Positions 1-9,723 of a DNA stretch of 46,519 nucleotides are shown piece by piece. A program made the translations under genes and the position numbers. The stretch lies in the NCBI GenBank assembly GCA_020073375.1, contig JAIQFG010000030.1, positions 1-46,519 on the forward strand. Direction: 5' to 3'. Within the stretch, counting starts at the first letter, position 1. Every line of letters starts with the position of its first letter. The stretch is from Terriglobia bacterium. GTDB taxonomy: Bacteria > Acidobacteriota > Terriglobia > Acidiferrales > UBA7541. Under the pieces are notes generated by a model that was not told where the DNA came from, did no database searches, and worked only from the letters and a program-made list of their open reading frames with translations.

Positions 1-71
1 GACGTGACAGGGTTCGAACCTGCGACCCCCTGCTTGCAAAGCAGGTGCTCTCCCAGCTGAGCTACACGCCC
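1..71 (-). tRNA. tRNA-Ala (anticodon TGC), 3' end cut by window edge
   Basis: On the minus strand the sequence starts GGGCGTGTAGCTCAG, has an anticodon stem-loop with TGC flanked by CCTGCTT and AAGCAGG, and a T-arm containing GGTTCGAACCC. The acceptor stem pairs G1-G7 with the visible 3' bases CACGTC, which gives a G3:U70 wobble, the identity element of tRNA-Ala. The last acceptor base, the discriminator and any CCA lie before base 1. A TAGAAT hexamer about 20 nt upstream on the minus strand could be its -10 element, without a convincing -35. Confidence 0.95.
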
Positions 72-253
72 ACGATTGAGGCTCCCTTAATTCTAAAGCA
101 TTTTCCCGCTCGCCGGAATCGATTCCTTTGCATTTTGGTCCGGTGCAGTGAACCCTGGGAGCAAGACGGTTTCCTGGCGCGCGTCTTTCAAATTCTCACC
201 TATCACAAGAGCGATGTTGCAAAAGGGCGAGTGCAGCCTGCAAGCTGCTACTC

Positions 254-1153
254 ATGCCGGAGCTGCCGGATATTGCCGCCTACATTACTGCCCTCGAACC
301 GCGCATCGCGGGCCAGCCGCTGGAGCGCGTGCGGCTCGCGAGCCCTTTTCTGCTTCGCACGGTTCAGCCGCCTCTTGCGGAGGCGGAGGGCCGCACGGTG
401 CGCGAACTGCGGCGGATCGGCAAACGCATCGCTATCGGCGTGGATGGCGGCGTGTGGCTGGTGTTGCACCTGATGATTGCCGGCCGTCTGCACTGGCGAC
501 CGGCGGGCGCGAAGCTTTCGGGCCGGAACAATCTGGCGGCGTTCGACTTTCCCGGCGGCTCTCTCGTGCTCACCGAAGCCGGCTCCAAGCGCCGCGCGTC
601 GTTGCATGTGCTCGCGGGCGAGGAGGGCTTGCGCTCGGTCGACCCCGGAGGGATCGAAATTTTCGCAAGCGATCTGGAAACGTTCCGCGCCGCGCTCACG
701 GCCGAAAACCGCACGCTCAAAAGGGCGCTCACCGATCCTCGCCTGGTCAGCGGCATCGGCAACGCGTATTCGGATGAAATTCTGCACGCCGCGCAACTTT
801 CGCCGGTCACGCTCACACGCAAGCTGGCGCCGGAGGAATGGGAAAGGCTCTACGCCGCGACTCGCGAAACCCTCACGCTCTGGATCGACCGCTTGCGGGC
901 CGAGGCGGCGGCCAAATTTCCCGAAAAGGTGACTGCCTTTCGCAAGGACATGGCCGTCCACGGCCGGTTCGGACAGCCCTGCCCCAGGTGCGGAGAAAAA
1001 CTTCAGCGGATCCGCTATGCGGACAACGAAACCAACTACTGCGCCCGTTGCCAGACGGGCGGAAAAGTCCTCGCCGATCGCGGCTTGTCCCGGCTATTGG
1101 GATCGGACTGGCCGCGCACGCTGGAAGAACTTGAGGCGCTCAAACGGCGATAG
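254..1153 (+). CDS. Fpg/Nei family DNA glycosylase (MutM-like)
   Basis: 299-residue bifunctional base-excision glycosylase/AP lyase, which would remove oxidised purines or pyrimidines from DNA. The N-terminus MPELP gives the catalytic Pro2 and Glu3. The conserved Lys57 sits in RRIGKRIA, the helix-two-turn-helix has the [10 protein letters not shown] motif, and a zinc finger shows CPRCG and CARCQ about 20 residues apart. Two points differ from classical MutM: the N-terminus is PELPDIAAY rather than PELPEVE, and about 30 residues follow the zinc finger, where MutM normally ends. It may therefore be a Nei-like or lineage-specific subfamily, so I give no symbol. The start is the only ATG before the PELP motif; no strong Shine-Dalgarno is visible. 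Confidence 0.9.
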   Translation: MPELPDIAAYITALEPRIAGQPLERVRLASPFLLRTVQPPLAEAEGRTVRELRRIGKRIAIGVDGGVWLVLHLMIAGRLHWRPAGAKLSGRNNLAAFDFPGGSLVLTEAGSKRRASLHVLAGEEGLRSVDPGGIEIFASDLETFRAALTAENRTLKRALTDPRLVSGIGNAYSDEILHAAQLSPVTLTRKLAPEEWERLYAATRETLTLWIDRLRAEAAAKFPEKVTAFRKDMAVHGRFGQPCPRCGEKLQRIRYADNETNYCARCQTGGKVLADRGLSRLLGSDWPRTLEELEALKRR

Positions 1154-1649
1154 ACTCGGTTGCTTGTGGTGACTCCTCGGAATTGAGTCCTGGGATTGGG
1201 GGAGATCGATGAATGCTCAAGATTTCAGGCGCCTCGCCCTCAGGGCACCCCAGTTCAAAAGCTAAACGTCGAGTCGACGTGCGGGAATAGTATTGGACCG
1301 TGAAGCAGAGCCGATCTAATGGAATGCGAAAGCCCCGCCCGCCCGCGCCATGAAACTGTTTGGGAAGCAGAGACTCGCCAATGCTGTTTCTTTATTGCGA
1401 GATTATGCGGCAACCGCCATATTGATGCGTACCTTTGACCAGCACTTGCGTCCAACCGACAAGCCACTGCTGCTGATTCCGTAATTTCGGATGGCAGAAC
1501 TATCTGGTTCGGATCAAGGCGGCCAATTGTTTGGCGTAAGCCAAGGATTCCCAGAGCCATTGCTCGATGCTTGCAAATTAGTCTTTCTTCCCATGAGCCG
1601 AGTTTTCAGGTTCGCCATATTAGAATGACCCACGGAGGTGGAGAACGGA
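1154..1649. other. Gene-free stretch
   Basis: About 500 bases between the glycosylase and the hydrolase. A 101-codon minus-strand frame at 1255-1560 has no recognisable motif and no good ribosome site. I see no hairpin, repeat or convincing promoter apart from the ribosome-binding site of the next gene at 1634-1638. Confidence 0.5.
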
Positions 1650-2903
1650 ATGGATAAGCTCAAGAAATCGACACGTCGTGAACTTTTCAACATGGCTGGG
1701 GGCGGAGCGCTTCTAGCGTTTGCGAGCTCCTCGGCTAGTGGATGGGCCAAGCGCGCGGATGCAAGCGAACGGGCCGGCACGCCCAACCTCAACCAGGAAT
1801 CGCAGGAGATGGCGGCAAACCTCTTGACCGAGCCCCGCTACATGGTGGGAGCGAAGTACCGCCTTGGGAGGTTCATAGGTCGAGGCGCCGATCCGGCGGA
1901 GGCGGAAGGCGTGTTCCGGAGCTTGCCGAACCTGGACGCGATTCCATGGGCAGCGGCGTGGACACGATTGGCCCAACCCTGGGAATCAAAGGGCGTCCAG
2001 TTCGAGAAGCAAGGGAAAACCCAGGACTCCATGAAGGCGTATCAAATGGCTTCCCTGTATTACAGCATCGGGAAGTTCCCCGTTCTCAACCACCCGGCCA
2101 AGCAGGCGGCGTATCGAAAGTGCGTCGAGAATTACCTGAAAGCGGCGAAGTATTTCGATCCGCCGCTCGAGCGCATCACTATTCCGTTTGAAGGGAAGGA
2201 ACTGATCGGCTACCTGAGAAAACCAAAGGGTATCGCCAAGCCGCCCATCGTGATTCATACCGGCGGGATTGACGTCTACAACGAGGATTGGAATCTGGCG
2301 GACTATCTCGACGCGGGGCTTGCAACTTTCCGAACCGACATGCCCGGGTCCGGCGAATGCCCTTTCTGGTATACCCCCGACGCCGAACGGATTTACACGC
2401 CCATCATTGATTATCTTCTGGCTCGCAAGGATCTCGATGGGAAGCGCATGGGTTTCATCGGGCACAGCGCCGGTGGCAATTGGGGTTCAAAAATGGCCTA
2501 CCTCGAGAGGAAGCGGCTGCGAGCCGCGGTCAATTGGGGCGGCCCCGTGCATTACTCCTTTCAGGAGGCGTGGGCGCAAGAAATGTTGAAGGATAATCTA
2601 TATTTCTGGCCCATTCTCGAATCATTTGTGTATGCCAGCCATTCCAAGGATGTGGACGAATGGGTGCGAAAAGCCCCAGCCATGTCGCTAAAAACGCAAG
2701 GCCTGCTCGACAAGCCGTGCTGTCCCATGTTGGCCGTGAATGGCGCCCTGGATGGCTGGGTAAGCGTGGAAGACACCAAAATCTTGTACGAGACCGGCGA
2801 CCCGAAATCAATTCGCATTTATCCGGATCGCCGCCACATGGCTCTGGAAGATCCGGGTTCGAGACCGCTAATTGTAAGCTGGCTCAAGTCACAACTCAGC
2901 TGA
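1650..2903 (+). CDS. Tat-exported alpha/beta hydrolase (FrsA/DUF1100-like esterase)
   Basis: 417-residue predicted serine hydrolase of unknown substrate. The N-terminus has a twin-arginine motif (STRRELF, Arg9-Arg10) followed by a Gly/Ala/Ser-rich stretch, so export by Tat is likely. A helical region of about 130 residues precedes the hydrolase core. The nucleophile is Ser273 in GHSAGG, with Asp368 (NGALDG) and His396 (DRRHMA) in the right order for the triad. I chose the ATG at 1650 because GGAGG at 1634-1638 is about 11 nt upstream; an in-frame GTG at 1638 overlaps that site and is less likely. It stands alone and converges on the TonB-dependent receptor gene. The family assignment comes from motif order only. 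Confidence 0.8.
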   Translation: MDKLKKSTRRELFNMAGGGALLAFASSSASGWAKRADASERAGTPNLNQESQEMAANLLTEPRYMVGAKYRLGRFIGRGADPAEAEGVFRSLPNLDAIPWAAAWTRLAQPWESKGVQFEKQGKTQDSMKAYQMASLYYSIGKFPVLNHPAKQAAYRKCVENYLKAAKYFDPPLERITIPFEGKELIGYLRKPKGIAKPPIVIHTGGIDVYNEDWNLADYLDAGLATFRTDMPGSGECPFWYTPDAERIYTPIIDYLLARKDLDGKRMGFIGHSAGGNWGSKMAYLERKRLRAAVNWGGPVHYSFQEAWAQEMLKDNLYFWPILESFVYASHSKDVDEWVRKAPAMSLKTQGLLDKPCCPMLAVNGALDGWVSVEDTKILYETGDPKSIRIYPDRRHMALEDPGSRPLIVSWLKSQLS

Positions 2904-2955
2904 CCTGGCCATTTACCCTGCACAAAACTCCGAACATCTTGGAATGAAATTGCAT

Positions 2956-2979
2956 GGGAAGCCGGTAACCCGGCTTCCC
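2956..2979. terminator. Hairpin between convergent genes
   Basis: Perfect 10-bp stem GGGAAGCCGG / CCGGCTTCCC with a TAAC loop, between the convergent stops at 2903 and 2995. There is no clear T-run on either side, so it may be a processing hairpin or weak bidirectional terminator rather than a classical intrinsic terminator. Confidence 0.5.
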
Positions 2980-2994
2980 ACGCGGTTGGCATGA

Positions 2995-5900
2995 CTAGAA
3001 CGCGATCTTCAACCCAAACTGAATCTGGCGCGAATCGGTTGAAGTGGTGTCGATCTTGCCGGCATTGGGAACTGGCGATCCACTGGTATTGAACTTCGAG
3101 TTGCCAACAGGGATGGCGTTAAAGAGCGCCTCGTTGGTAAAAGGCACAAAGAAGCCGGGATGGTTCAGAACATTGAACATCTCCACCCGGAACTGCGTGC
3201 TGACCCGCTCGGTAATCTTGAAATTCTTGAAGACCGAGAAGTCGAAATCGAAAAGGCCGGGACCCACTATTTGATTTCTCCCAACGTTTCCGAATAGATT
3301 TTGGCAGTAGACCTGACCGGACGGCGCGGCCACAGGGGCAGCGCTAAACGAACCGGATATACACTGTGCCGCCATCGAAGACGGCGCTGTGGGAGGTGTG
3401 AAGCAACTGAGATTGAGATACTGGAGACCCTGCGATTTCCAATTCGAGTTGACGGGATTGCATCCGGGCAACACATTTACATACCCCTCATTGGCAGTGC
3501 CCGATGCCTTCCCAAACGGTTCCCCATTCAACACCGGGGTAAAGGGCGAACCGGTTTGGGCCGTGATGATGCCGCCCAATTGCCACCCGCCCAGGACCTG
3601 GGACTGGTACCCTGTCTTGCTTCCGATGGTTGGAATCGAATAAATGAAGCTGACCACGCCGCTTTGCGTGACATTGTAATCGCAAAGTCCTTTTGTTAGG
3701 CGATGGTCAAAGTACTGATAGTCGGTAAGGGAATTTTGGAACGGATCGTTGAACGCCATGTTGGAGCCTGTGTCATAGCATTTGCTCCAGGTATAGCTGC
3801 CCTGAAGCTGTAATCCATGACTCACTTTCTTGGTGACTCCGAATTGAAGGCCATCGTACCACCCATCGTTGTCCCAGAGGCGCCCGCGAATCCCGCCAAA
3901 ATTGGCATTCAGCTTCGGATCGGCCCCCGAAACCGGGAACAGATACCCGGCGGAAGTCAGGGTGGGAAGTTGCCAGTTCACGTTATCGACTAGGTCCAAC
4001 AGGTGAACGCTCCGCGAACCGACGTAACCCAGCGTGACCGATAGATTTGGAGTAATTTCACGCTGGACGTTCAGATTCCAGTTCAGTGCATAGGTGCGTG
4101 GGGGGTCTTGAGGCGCGTAAACGACACCCAAAGCGGTGGGCGTGCTGATAGACTTGGAACAGACAATCGGAAAATCGCCATTGGGGCAAGCGGCGGTAAT
4201 CCCAGATAGTCCCCCCGCACTCGCCTGGAGCGCAAACGGAAAGTTCCCACCTAGAGTCTGTGTATAGGTCCACGGTATGGGCAGCACGTCAAACACACCG
4301 AATCCGCCACGAATGGCCGTCTTGCCGCTGCCAAATGGATCCCAGGAGAAACCGACGCGCGGCTCGAGATTCTTGAGCGAGTTGTTATGCGTCCAGAGAT
4401 GCGAGGTCGGCGCCGACACTGCAGCGTCCGTTAGTTTGGCCAGCACCTGGAACCTGCCGGCAGCGTCGGTAGGGAGTGTGACCGGCTCATAACGCAAACC
4501 CAGCGTCACGGTCAGGTTGGAACGGGCCCGCCAATCATCCTGCGCGTAAAAACCAAGCGCAGTATTCCTCGAAGAGACCTCAAAGGCGTTCCCTGCAGAC
4601 AACTCCTGAACGCTCGTAGGGGCGGCTGTGAGGAATGACTCAAAGTTGCCAAACGTGAATTGCCCATTTGGCCGCTGTCGTGTGGCCAGGTTGAACTGAA
4701 TGCGTTCCAATGCAAATCCGAATTTCACGGAGTGCTTGCCATGGGTCCAGAAAGCATCGTCGTAGAATTGGAAAGAGTTAGAGACCAGAAGATTCTGGGA
4801 AGCGCTGCCCAGAGAGTTGGTGGCCGTGAGACCTGTCCCGGCAATGATTGGCGCGGCGATCCCTGGCCGAACGCCAAGAGTCAAATTGCCTGCCACGGGA
4901 GTAAGGGCCGACACTACCTGCCCATTAATGCCGTGCGAGCGGTTATAGCCGAATCGCGCCGTATTGACTAGGGACGAACTGAACGAATGGGTCTCTTCGA
5001 TGCCATACATCTGGCGGAAACTGAACAGCCCGGAAATCACGTTCAAGAGCGCATCCGGCTGGGTGTACGGCCCGCGATCAAACATCCAGCTTCCCGACAG
5101 CGTATCGTTATCCGAGATGTGATGATCCACACGGACAGTTGCATAGTGTTCCTTAAGTTGCAGCAATCCGTTTGTAGTGAACGTCTGGGTGTCGCCGTTT
5201 GCCGAGGTGGTTGCCCCTGCCGGAGCCACGGGCCAAAAAGCCAGATAAGGCAATACGCCCGGGGCTATGGTAACGGAATGTGATGTGCAGCCCACCGGAA
5301 TTGAGCAAATGTTCCCAGCCCTGGCCGCCGCTGAGGGAACTACAACCTGGTTCGTATTGCTCTTGGCCTGAAGAACTCCTTCATAAGCCCCGAAAACGAA
5401 GGTCTTATCCTTGATGATCGGACCCCCAGCTGCGCCTCCAAACTGGTAGCGATGGAAAGACGGGATGGGCTTCGTAGGACTATCGAAATAATTCTTGGCA
5501 TCGAGAGACGCATCGCGCAGGAAGCCGAAGACAGTCCCGTGGAAATCGTTGGTTCCCGATCGGGTGATGGAGTTAATAATCGCGCCGGAAGTCCGCCCAT
5601 ATTCCGCCGTATAGTTCGTGGTGACGACGGAAAACTCCTGGATCGCGTCCGTGCCCAGGTTCGCCCCGATCACGCTGCCGGGCGAGCCGTTGGTGTAGTC
5701 ATTGATGCTGATCCCGTTGACGCGGTAGTTATTCTCATACGGGCTGTGGCCGGAGTCGGTCAATTGATTTCCGAAGCCGCGATTGGCGCGATTGGTGGTG
5801 GCGGAGCTGGTGCTCGCCTGCATTTTCACCGTGGCGACGCCCGGTTGCAGCGTGGCAAGCTGGGTCCAGTCGCGGCCATTCAAGGGCAATTCGCGCACCG

Positions 5901-6351
5901 TGGCGGCGTTGACCTGAGCGCTGATCGTCGCCGAGGTAAGCTCCACCGTCGGCGCGGATTCAGTCACTTGGACGGTCTGGCTGGCTTCGCCAACCTTCAA
6001 AGCTATGTTCAGGAGTTGTTGAGCGCCAACGGATAGCGTGACGTTTGATTGCACGCTGGTCGAAAAACCCGCGGCCGCGGCGGTGACCTCATAGACGCCC
6101 GGCAAGAGATTGGGGGCTGAGTAAAAGCCGGCGGTATCGGTGGTCAAGGTTCTGGTTACGCCAGTCCCCGCGTTCTTGATGGAGATCTGCGCCCCGACGA
6201 TGACCGCTCCGGAGGGGTCCGTAACCGACCCAGAGAGCGTCGCTCCGACAGCCTGCGCATTAACGCGGATTGATGCGAAAAGAGTTAGCACCAAAGCCAG
6301 CGCTATTGCCGTGCTGCAAGCGAACTTCTGGGAAAGACTTCTACTAAACAT
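2995..6351 (-). CDS. Oar-like TonB-dependent receptor with carboxypeptidase-regulatory domain
   Basis: 1118-residue outer-membrane protein. Order: signal peptide (about residues 1-32, ending VNAQA); a carboxypeptidase-regulatory-like beta-sandwich (about 37-120, with SGSVTDPSGAVIVGA and LLPGVYEV); a plug domain (about 135-260, with RELPLNGRDW and EYGRTSGAIIN); and a long beta-barrel ending in GLKIAF with the C-terminal Phe expected for BAM insertion. GAGGAGAAC lies just before the ATG. Proteins of this architecture are strongly expanded in Acidobacteriota and are thought to import large substrates such as oligosaccharides or peptides. Nothing here identifies the ligand. It is monocistronic and its neighbours do not suggest a substrate. 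Confidence 0.92.
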   Translation of the reverse strand: MFSRSLSQKFACSTAIALALVLTLFASIRVNAQAVGATLSGSVTDPSGAVIVGAQISIKNAGTGVTRTLTTDTAGFYSAPNLLPGVYEVTAAAAGFSTSVQSNVTLSVGAQQLLNIALKVGEASQTVQVTESAPTVELTSATISAQVNAATVRELPLNGRDWTQLATLQPGVATVKMQASTSSATTNRANRGFGNQLTDSGHSPYENNYRVNGISINDYTNGSPGSVIGANLGTDAIQEFSVVTTNYTAEYGRTSGAIINSITRSGTNDFHGTVFGFLRDASLDAKNYFDSPTKPIPSFHRYQFGGAAGGPIIKDKTFVFGAYEGVLQAKSNTNQVVVPSAAARAGNICSIPVGCTSHSVTIAPGVLPYLAFWPVAPAGATTSANGDTQTFTTNGLLQLKEHYATVRVDHHISDNDTLSGSWMFDRGPYTQPDALLNVISGLFSFRQMYGIEETHSFSSSLVNTARFGYNRSHGINGQVVSALTPVAGNLTLGVRPGIAAPIIAGTGLTATNSLGSASQNLLVSNSFQFYDDAFWTHGKHSVKFGFALERIQFNLATRQRPNGQFTFGNFESFLTAAPTSVQELSAGNAFEVSSRNTALGFYAQDDWRARSNLTVTLGLRYEPVTLPTDAAGRFQVLAKLTDAAVSAPTSHLWTHNNSLKNLEPRVGFSWDPFGSGKTAIRGGFGVFDVLPIPWTYTQTLGGNFPFALQASAGGLSGITAACPNGDFPIVCSKSISTPTALGVVYAPQDPPRTYALNWNLNVQREITPNLSVTLGYVGSRSVHLLDLVDNVNWQLPTLTSAGYLFPVSGADPKLNANFGGIRGRLWDNDGWYDGLQFGVTKKVSHGLQLQGSYTWSKCYDTGSNMAFNDPFQNSLTDYQYFDHRLTKGLCDYNVTQSGVVSFIYSIPTIGSKTGYQSQVLGGWQLGGIITAQTGSPFTPVLNGEPFGKASGTANEGYVNVLPGCNPVNSNWKSQGLQYLNLSCFTPPTAPSSMAAQCISGSFSAAPVAAPSGQVYCQNLFGNVGRNQIVGPGLFDFDFSVFKNFKITERVSTQFRVEMFNVLNHPGFFVPFTNEALFNAIPVGNSKFNTSGSPVPNAGKIDTTSTDSRQIQFGLKIAF

Positions 6352-7004
6352 TGGAATGTTCTCCTCAAATGGAATTAACCCGACTGCTGCTTATGCAAAC
6401 TCTCTTCCCACTACAAATAAAGGCCGATTCCCGTTCCTTGCCGTCTCAGCCTTCCTAGATTGCAGGGTGAAATTGCACGTGCGGCAATCAAAAATGCCAT
6501 CACCAGGAGAACCCTTAAGAAGGAGGACCCTTTAAGAAAGTAGACATTCCGTCCGACACGTCGTTGGGCCAATCACCCCTGGATGACCCAACATCCATGC
6601 CAAATCTTGTACTCCAACGCACGGCTTTGGTCAACTGCTTGTGAGGCACCGTGTTCTACCTCGGTGATAATGTCCCCTGATGAACAGCCTCGGAAGCAGG
6701 CCGGATGGGGAGAATCGGGATGAGCCGGAGCGAATTGCGACGTGTGATAGTGCTGGCACGTGTGAAAGGCAAAGAATTGAAGGCGGCTGGGCCAGCCTTT
6801 AAGATAGGTTTGATTTTCCGGGTGGCGGACACTTTGGTTCTTAAGGGTCCGGGTTTAGTGCCCCATTCTCGCCCGTGTGACAAGAGACAAGCAAGAGCGC
6901 CTTTCCTACCAAACCGACAGTCATCAAAAAGCCTTCAACTCCGCATTGACTCCAGCCCTAACCCCACATATAATCAACGTTTCCGATTTGCATGTGGAGG
7001 GGCG
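6352..7004. other. Divergent intergenic region, TonB receptor / rplU
   Basis: About 650 bases between divergent genes. The right end carries the rplU promoter. On the left I cannot place a convincing promoter for the receptor. Open frames here extend from rplU or are short, with no recognisable product. Around 6508-6537 the segment CCTTAAGAAGGAGGACCCTTTAAG forms an imperfect repeat of CCTTAAG, of unknown meaning. Confidence 0.5.
6946..6974 (+). promoter_or_regulatory. Sigma-70-type promoter of rplU-rpmA
   Basis: TTGACT (6946-6951) and a perfect TATAAT (6969-6974) are separated by exactly 17 bp. The expected transcription start near 6981 leaves an untranslated leader of only about 24 nt before the rplU ATG, so there is no room for an L21 autoregulatory leader. 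Confidence 0.85.
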
Positions 7005-7316
7005 ATGTACGCCGTCATTCGAAGTGGTGCGAAGCAGTACCGGGTAGCGCCCGGGGAAACGGTCAAGGTGGAAACCTTGCCGGGCAAGGTGGGCGGGAAA
7101 GTCACGTTTGAAGACGTGCTTGCCGTGGGCACCGACGAAAAGAAACTTTTGACCGGGACGGACGCCGCCAAGGCGAAAGTTGTGGGCAAGATCGTGGCGC
7201 AGGGCCGCCATCCGAAGATCACGGTCCTCAAGTTTAAGACGGGTGGCCAGTACAAGATTACCCGCGGACACCGGCAAAACTATACGGCCGTGGAAGTCAG
7301 CGGCATTGAGCTCTAA
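7005..7316 (+). CDS. rplU: 50S ribosomal protein L21
   Basis: 103-residue L21 of the large ribosomal subunit, which binds 23S rRNA. It begins [14 protein letters not shown], has the internal [12 protein letters not shown] segment and the C-terminal [11 protein letters not shown] motif typical of the family. The frame is open further upstream, but GGAGGGG at 6996-7002 and the family N-terminus fix the ATG at 7005. It is the first gene of the classical rplU-rpmA pair, 20 nt ahead of rpmA and under the strong promoter at 6946. Confidence 0.98.
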   Translation: MYAVIRSGAKQYRVAPGETVKVETLPGKVGGKVTFEDVLAVGTDEKKLLTGTDAAKAKVVGKIVAQGRHPKITVLKFKTGGQYKITRGHRQNYTAVEVSGIEL

Positions 7317-7336
7317 GAGCTCGAGAGGGAATTCCC

Positions 7337-7633
7337 ATGGCACATAAAAAGGGCGGCGGCTCGTCCGTAAACGGCCGCAATTCTCAGGGACAGCGGCTGG
7401 GCGTCAAGCGTTTTGGCGGCGAAGTGGTGCACGCGGGAACGATTTTGATCCGCCAGCGCGGCACGCGCCACAAGCCCGGCGTGAACGTGGCTCGCGCCAA
7501 GGACGATACGCTCTTCGCGCTCATTAACGGCGTCGTGGTGTTTCAGGACAAGGGCCAGGACGGGCGCTTCATCAGCGTGATCCCGGCCGAACAAGCGGCT
7601 GCGGCGAAAGCCGAGTCCGCGCCGGCAAATTAG
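7337..7633 (+). CDS. rpmA: 50S ribosomal protein L27
   Basis: 98-residue L27. The N-terminus [16 protein letters not shown] lacks the extra N-terminal propeptide that Firmicutes cleave, so the mature tail reaching the peptidyl-transferase centre is encoded directly. The core has [22 protein letters not shown]. It has an Ala-rich C-terminal tail and the GAGAGGGA ribosome site. It is cotranscribed with rplU and followed by an intrinsic terminator at 7709, which separates it from obg. Confidence 0.98.
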   Translation: MAHKKGGGSSVNGRNSQGQRLGVKRFGGEVVHAGTILIRQRGTRHKPGVNVARAKDDTLFALINGVVVFQDKGQDGRFISVIPAEQAAAAKAESAPAN

Positions 7634-7708
7634 CTGGATCTTGAACGGGTGCGCGGCCTGCTCTCACGCTGAGCGTGCAACAGAAGCGTGGGGCCCGCCG
7701 GAAATCGA

Positions 7709-7745
7709 AGGCGTCCCGACCGCGTCGGGGCGCCTTTTTGTTTTT
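7709..7745 (+). terminator. Intrinsic terminator after rplU-rpmA
   Basis: A 12-bp stem (AGGCGTCCCGAC / GTCGGGGCGCCT, one G-T pair) with a CGC loop is followed by TTTTTGTTTTT. This is a textbook Rho-independent terminator and ends the ribosomal-protein unit before obg. Confidence 0.9.
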
Positions 7746-7785
7746 GCGCCCGGCGCTGGCGTATTCTTGATTGCAGCGGGCTCCT

Positions 7786-7806
7786 CGTCCCGACGAAGTC
7801 GGGACG
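7786..7806. repeat. Perfect 9-bp hairpin upstream of obg
   Basis: CGTCCCGAC-GAA-GTCGGGACG without a following T-run. It shares the TCCCGAC core with the terminator stem 77 bases upstream. It may belong to the intergenic palindrome families of this genome, or be a leader hairpin of obg. Confidence 0.7.
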
Positions 7807-7864
7807 TTCAGTGTAAAAGTAGAGCCCACACCCGAAATGCAGTGTTTGCGGAAATGGAACTCAC

Positions 7865-9013
7865 GTGTTTGTTGACGAAGCGAAAATCTATGTGAAGGCG
7901 GGCGACGGCGGAAACGGCTGCGTTGCGTTTCGCCGGGAGAAGTTCGTGCCGCGCGGCGGGCCATCGGGCGGCGACGGCGGAAACGGCGGCACTATCTACG
8001 CCGAGGCGAATCCGCATGACAACACGCTGCTGCGCTACCGATACAACCGCGAATTCAAAGCGGACCGCGGCCGCCACGGCGAGGGCTCGAATTGCACGGG
8101 ACACGCCGGCGCGGATATGACCCTGCTGGTTCCCGTGGGCACCGTGATTACCGACCAGAATACGGGCGATTTGATCGCCGATCTGACCAAGCCGGGCCAG
8201 CGCGTGCTGCTCGCACAGGGCGGGCGCGGCGGGCGCGGCAATCAGCATTTCGCCAAGCCCTGGCATCAGGCGCCCCGCGAATCCGAAGACGGACAAACCG
8301 GACAGGAACGCAATCTGCGATTTGAATTGAAATTGCTTGCCGACGTCGGCCTGGTGGGATTTCCGAACGCCGGAAAGTCCACGTTGATTTCGCGAATTTC
8401 CGCCGCGCATCCGAAAATTGCCGACTATCCGTTCACGACGCTGGAACCCAGCCTGGGCGTGGTTTCCGCGGACGGCAATCCGGGAAAACCCTCGGAGAGA
8501 AACGGCGGGCGCACGTTTGTGGTCACTGATTTGCCAGGCTTGATCGAGGGCGCGCATACCGGAGTGGGTCTCGGCATCCGATTTCTAAAGCACGTCGAAC
8601 GCACGCGCCTGATCGCGCACCTGATTGACACCAGCGATTTTTCCGACCGCGACCCCGTGCACGATTTCGAGATCATTACCGGAGAGCTGGCGGCGTTCAG
8701 CGAAAAGCTGTCCGCAAAACCGATGATCGTGGTGGCCACGAAACTGGACGCCACCACGGATCGCGCGCGCCTGGAAAAATTGCGCGAATTCTGCGCCGCG
8801 CGCGGGCTGGAGTTTTACGCCATCTCGTCCGCATCGGGCGAAGGCATTCCGCAACTGGTACGCGGCATGGCCGACGCGCTCGATCGCCTGGGCCCGGCGG
8901 AAGAGCCGCCGCAGGAAGATTCCGAACACGCCGCCAATGAATCGACAACCGGCGGCAACGAGTCCGAAGACGCCGCTCCCCAAGCGGCCGCTCCACGAAC
9001 GGAGGAGCGTTGA
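7865..9013 (+). CDS. obg: Obg family GTPase
   Basis: 382-residue essential GTPase acting in 50S subunit assembly. The glycine-rich Obg fold comes first (residues 1-158, [17 protein letters not shown]). The G domain has P-loop GFPNAGKST (165-173), [10 protein letters not shown] for G3, TKLD for G4 and SSASGEG for G5. There is no C-terminal OCT domain; the tail is an acidic, low-complexity segment rich in Glu, Ala and Ser. The start is GTG at 7865, since no ATG or TTG fits the family N-terminus. It heads a chain of overlapping genes: its TGA overlaps the TTG of nadD. Confidence 0.96.
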   Translation: MFVDEAKIYVKAGDGGNGCVAFRREKFVPRGGPSGGDGGNGGTIYAEANPHDNTLLRYRYNREFKADRGRHGEGSNCTGHAGADMTLLVPVGTVITDQNTGDLIADLTKPGQRVLLAQGGRGGRGNQHFAKPWHQAPRESEDGQTGQERNLRFELKLLADVGLVGFPNAGKSTLISRISAAHPKIADYPFTTLEPSLGVVSADGNPGKPSERNGGRTFVVTDLPGLIEGAHTGVGLGIRFLKHVERTRLIAHLIDTSDFSDRDPVHDFEIITGELAAFSEKLSAKPMIVVATKLDATTDRARLEKLREFCAARGLEFYAISSASGEGIPQLVRGMADALDRLGPAEEPPQEDSEHAANESTTGGNESEDAAPQAAAPRTEER

Positions 9014-9723
9014 GCATCGCTCCGCCGCAAAAGCACGGCCCGCCAAGCGAGCCGCCGCGCGAGCGCCGCATTGCGCTCTTCGGCGGCACCTTCGATCCCA
9101 TTCACATCGGTCACCTGGCCGTGGCGCGCGCCGCGGAACGCCGCTTTCATCTCGACGAAATTCATTTCATTCCCACGGGCCGCCCTCCGCATAAGCATCG
9201 CCGTGACATGGCTGCTTACGCCGACCGCTACGCCATGGTGGCGCTGGCCTGCGCCGATCACCCGCGCTTCATCGCTTCGCTTGCCGAATCCGGCGCCGGA
9301 CATTCCGGGAAAGAAACGTTCTATTCGGTGGACACGGTCCGGCACTTCAAGCAGAAATTCCCCGGGGTACATTTATATTTCCTGCTGGGCGCGGATTCGT
9401 TTCTGGATATTCCCACCTGGAAGGATTACGAAACGCTGCTGGGGCTGTGCGATTTTATCGTGGCCAGCCGCCCCGGTTTCAAGTCCGACACGCTGCGGCT
9501 GGTGATTCCCCCGGAACTGTTCGCGCGCCGCGGCGCGACCCATGCTCCGCTCGATCCGCGCGCCATCGCGCTGCGCCGCACGGCCATCTATGTCCTGGAC
9601 ACGGTTTCCAGCCACGTTTCCGCCACCGATGTGCGCCACCGCCTTGACACCAATGAGTCAATTCATGGGCTTGTGCCACCGCGCGTCGAGGAATACATTA
9701 AGAAGCAGGCTCTTTACCGGTGA
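9010..9723 (+). CDS. nadD: Nicotinate-nucleotide adenylyltransferase
   Basis: 237-residue enzyme transferring AMP to nicotinate mononucleotide in NAD synthesis. Nucleotidyltransferase signature [11 protein letters not shown] with His32 and His35; PTGRPPHK for substrate binding; [15 protein letters not shown]; and a C-terminal SATDVR in place of the family ISSTxxR motif. It has about 20 extra N-terminal residues rich in Pro and Arg. The TTG start at 9010 overlaps the obg stop (TTGA), and GGAGGAG at 9001-9007 sits just upstream, which implies translational coupling. Confidence 0.95.
   Translation: MSIAPPQKHGPPSEPPRERRIALFGGTFDPIHIGHLAVARAAERRFHLDEIHFIPTGRPPHKHRRDMAAYADRYAMVALACADHPRFIASLAESGAGHSGKETFYSVDTVRHFKQKFPGVHLYFLLGADSFLDIPTWKDYETLLGLCDFIVASRPGFKSDTLRLVIPPELFARRGATHAPLDPRAIALRRTAIYVLDTVSSHVSATDVRHRLDTNESIHGLVPPRVEEYIKKQALYR

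Noticed and set aside
1255..1560. 101-codon minus-strand frame in the 1.2-1.6 kb gap
   Set aside because: No ribosome site, no domain and irregular composition.
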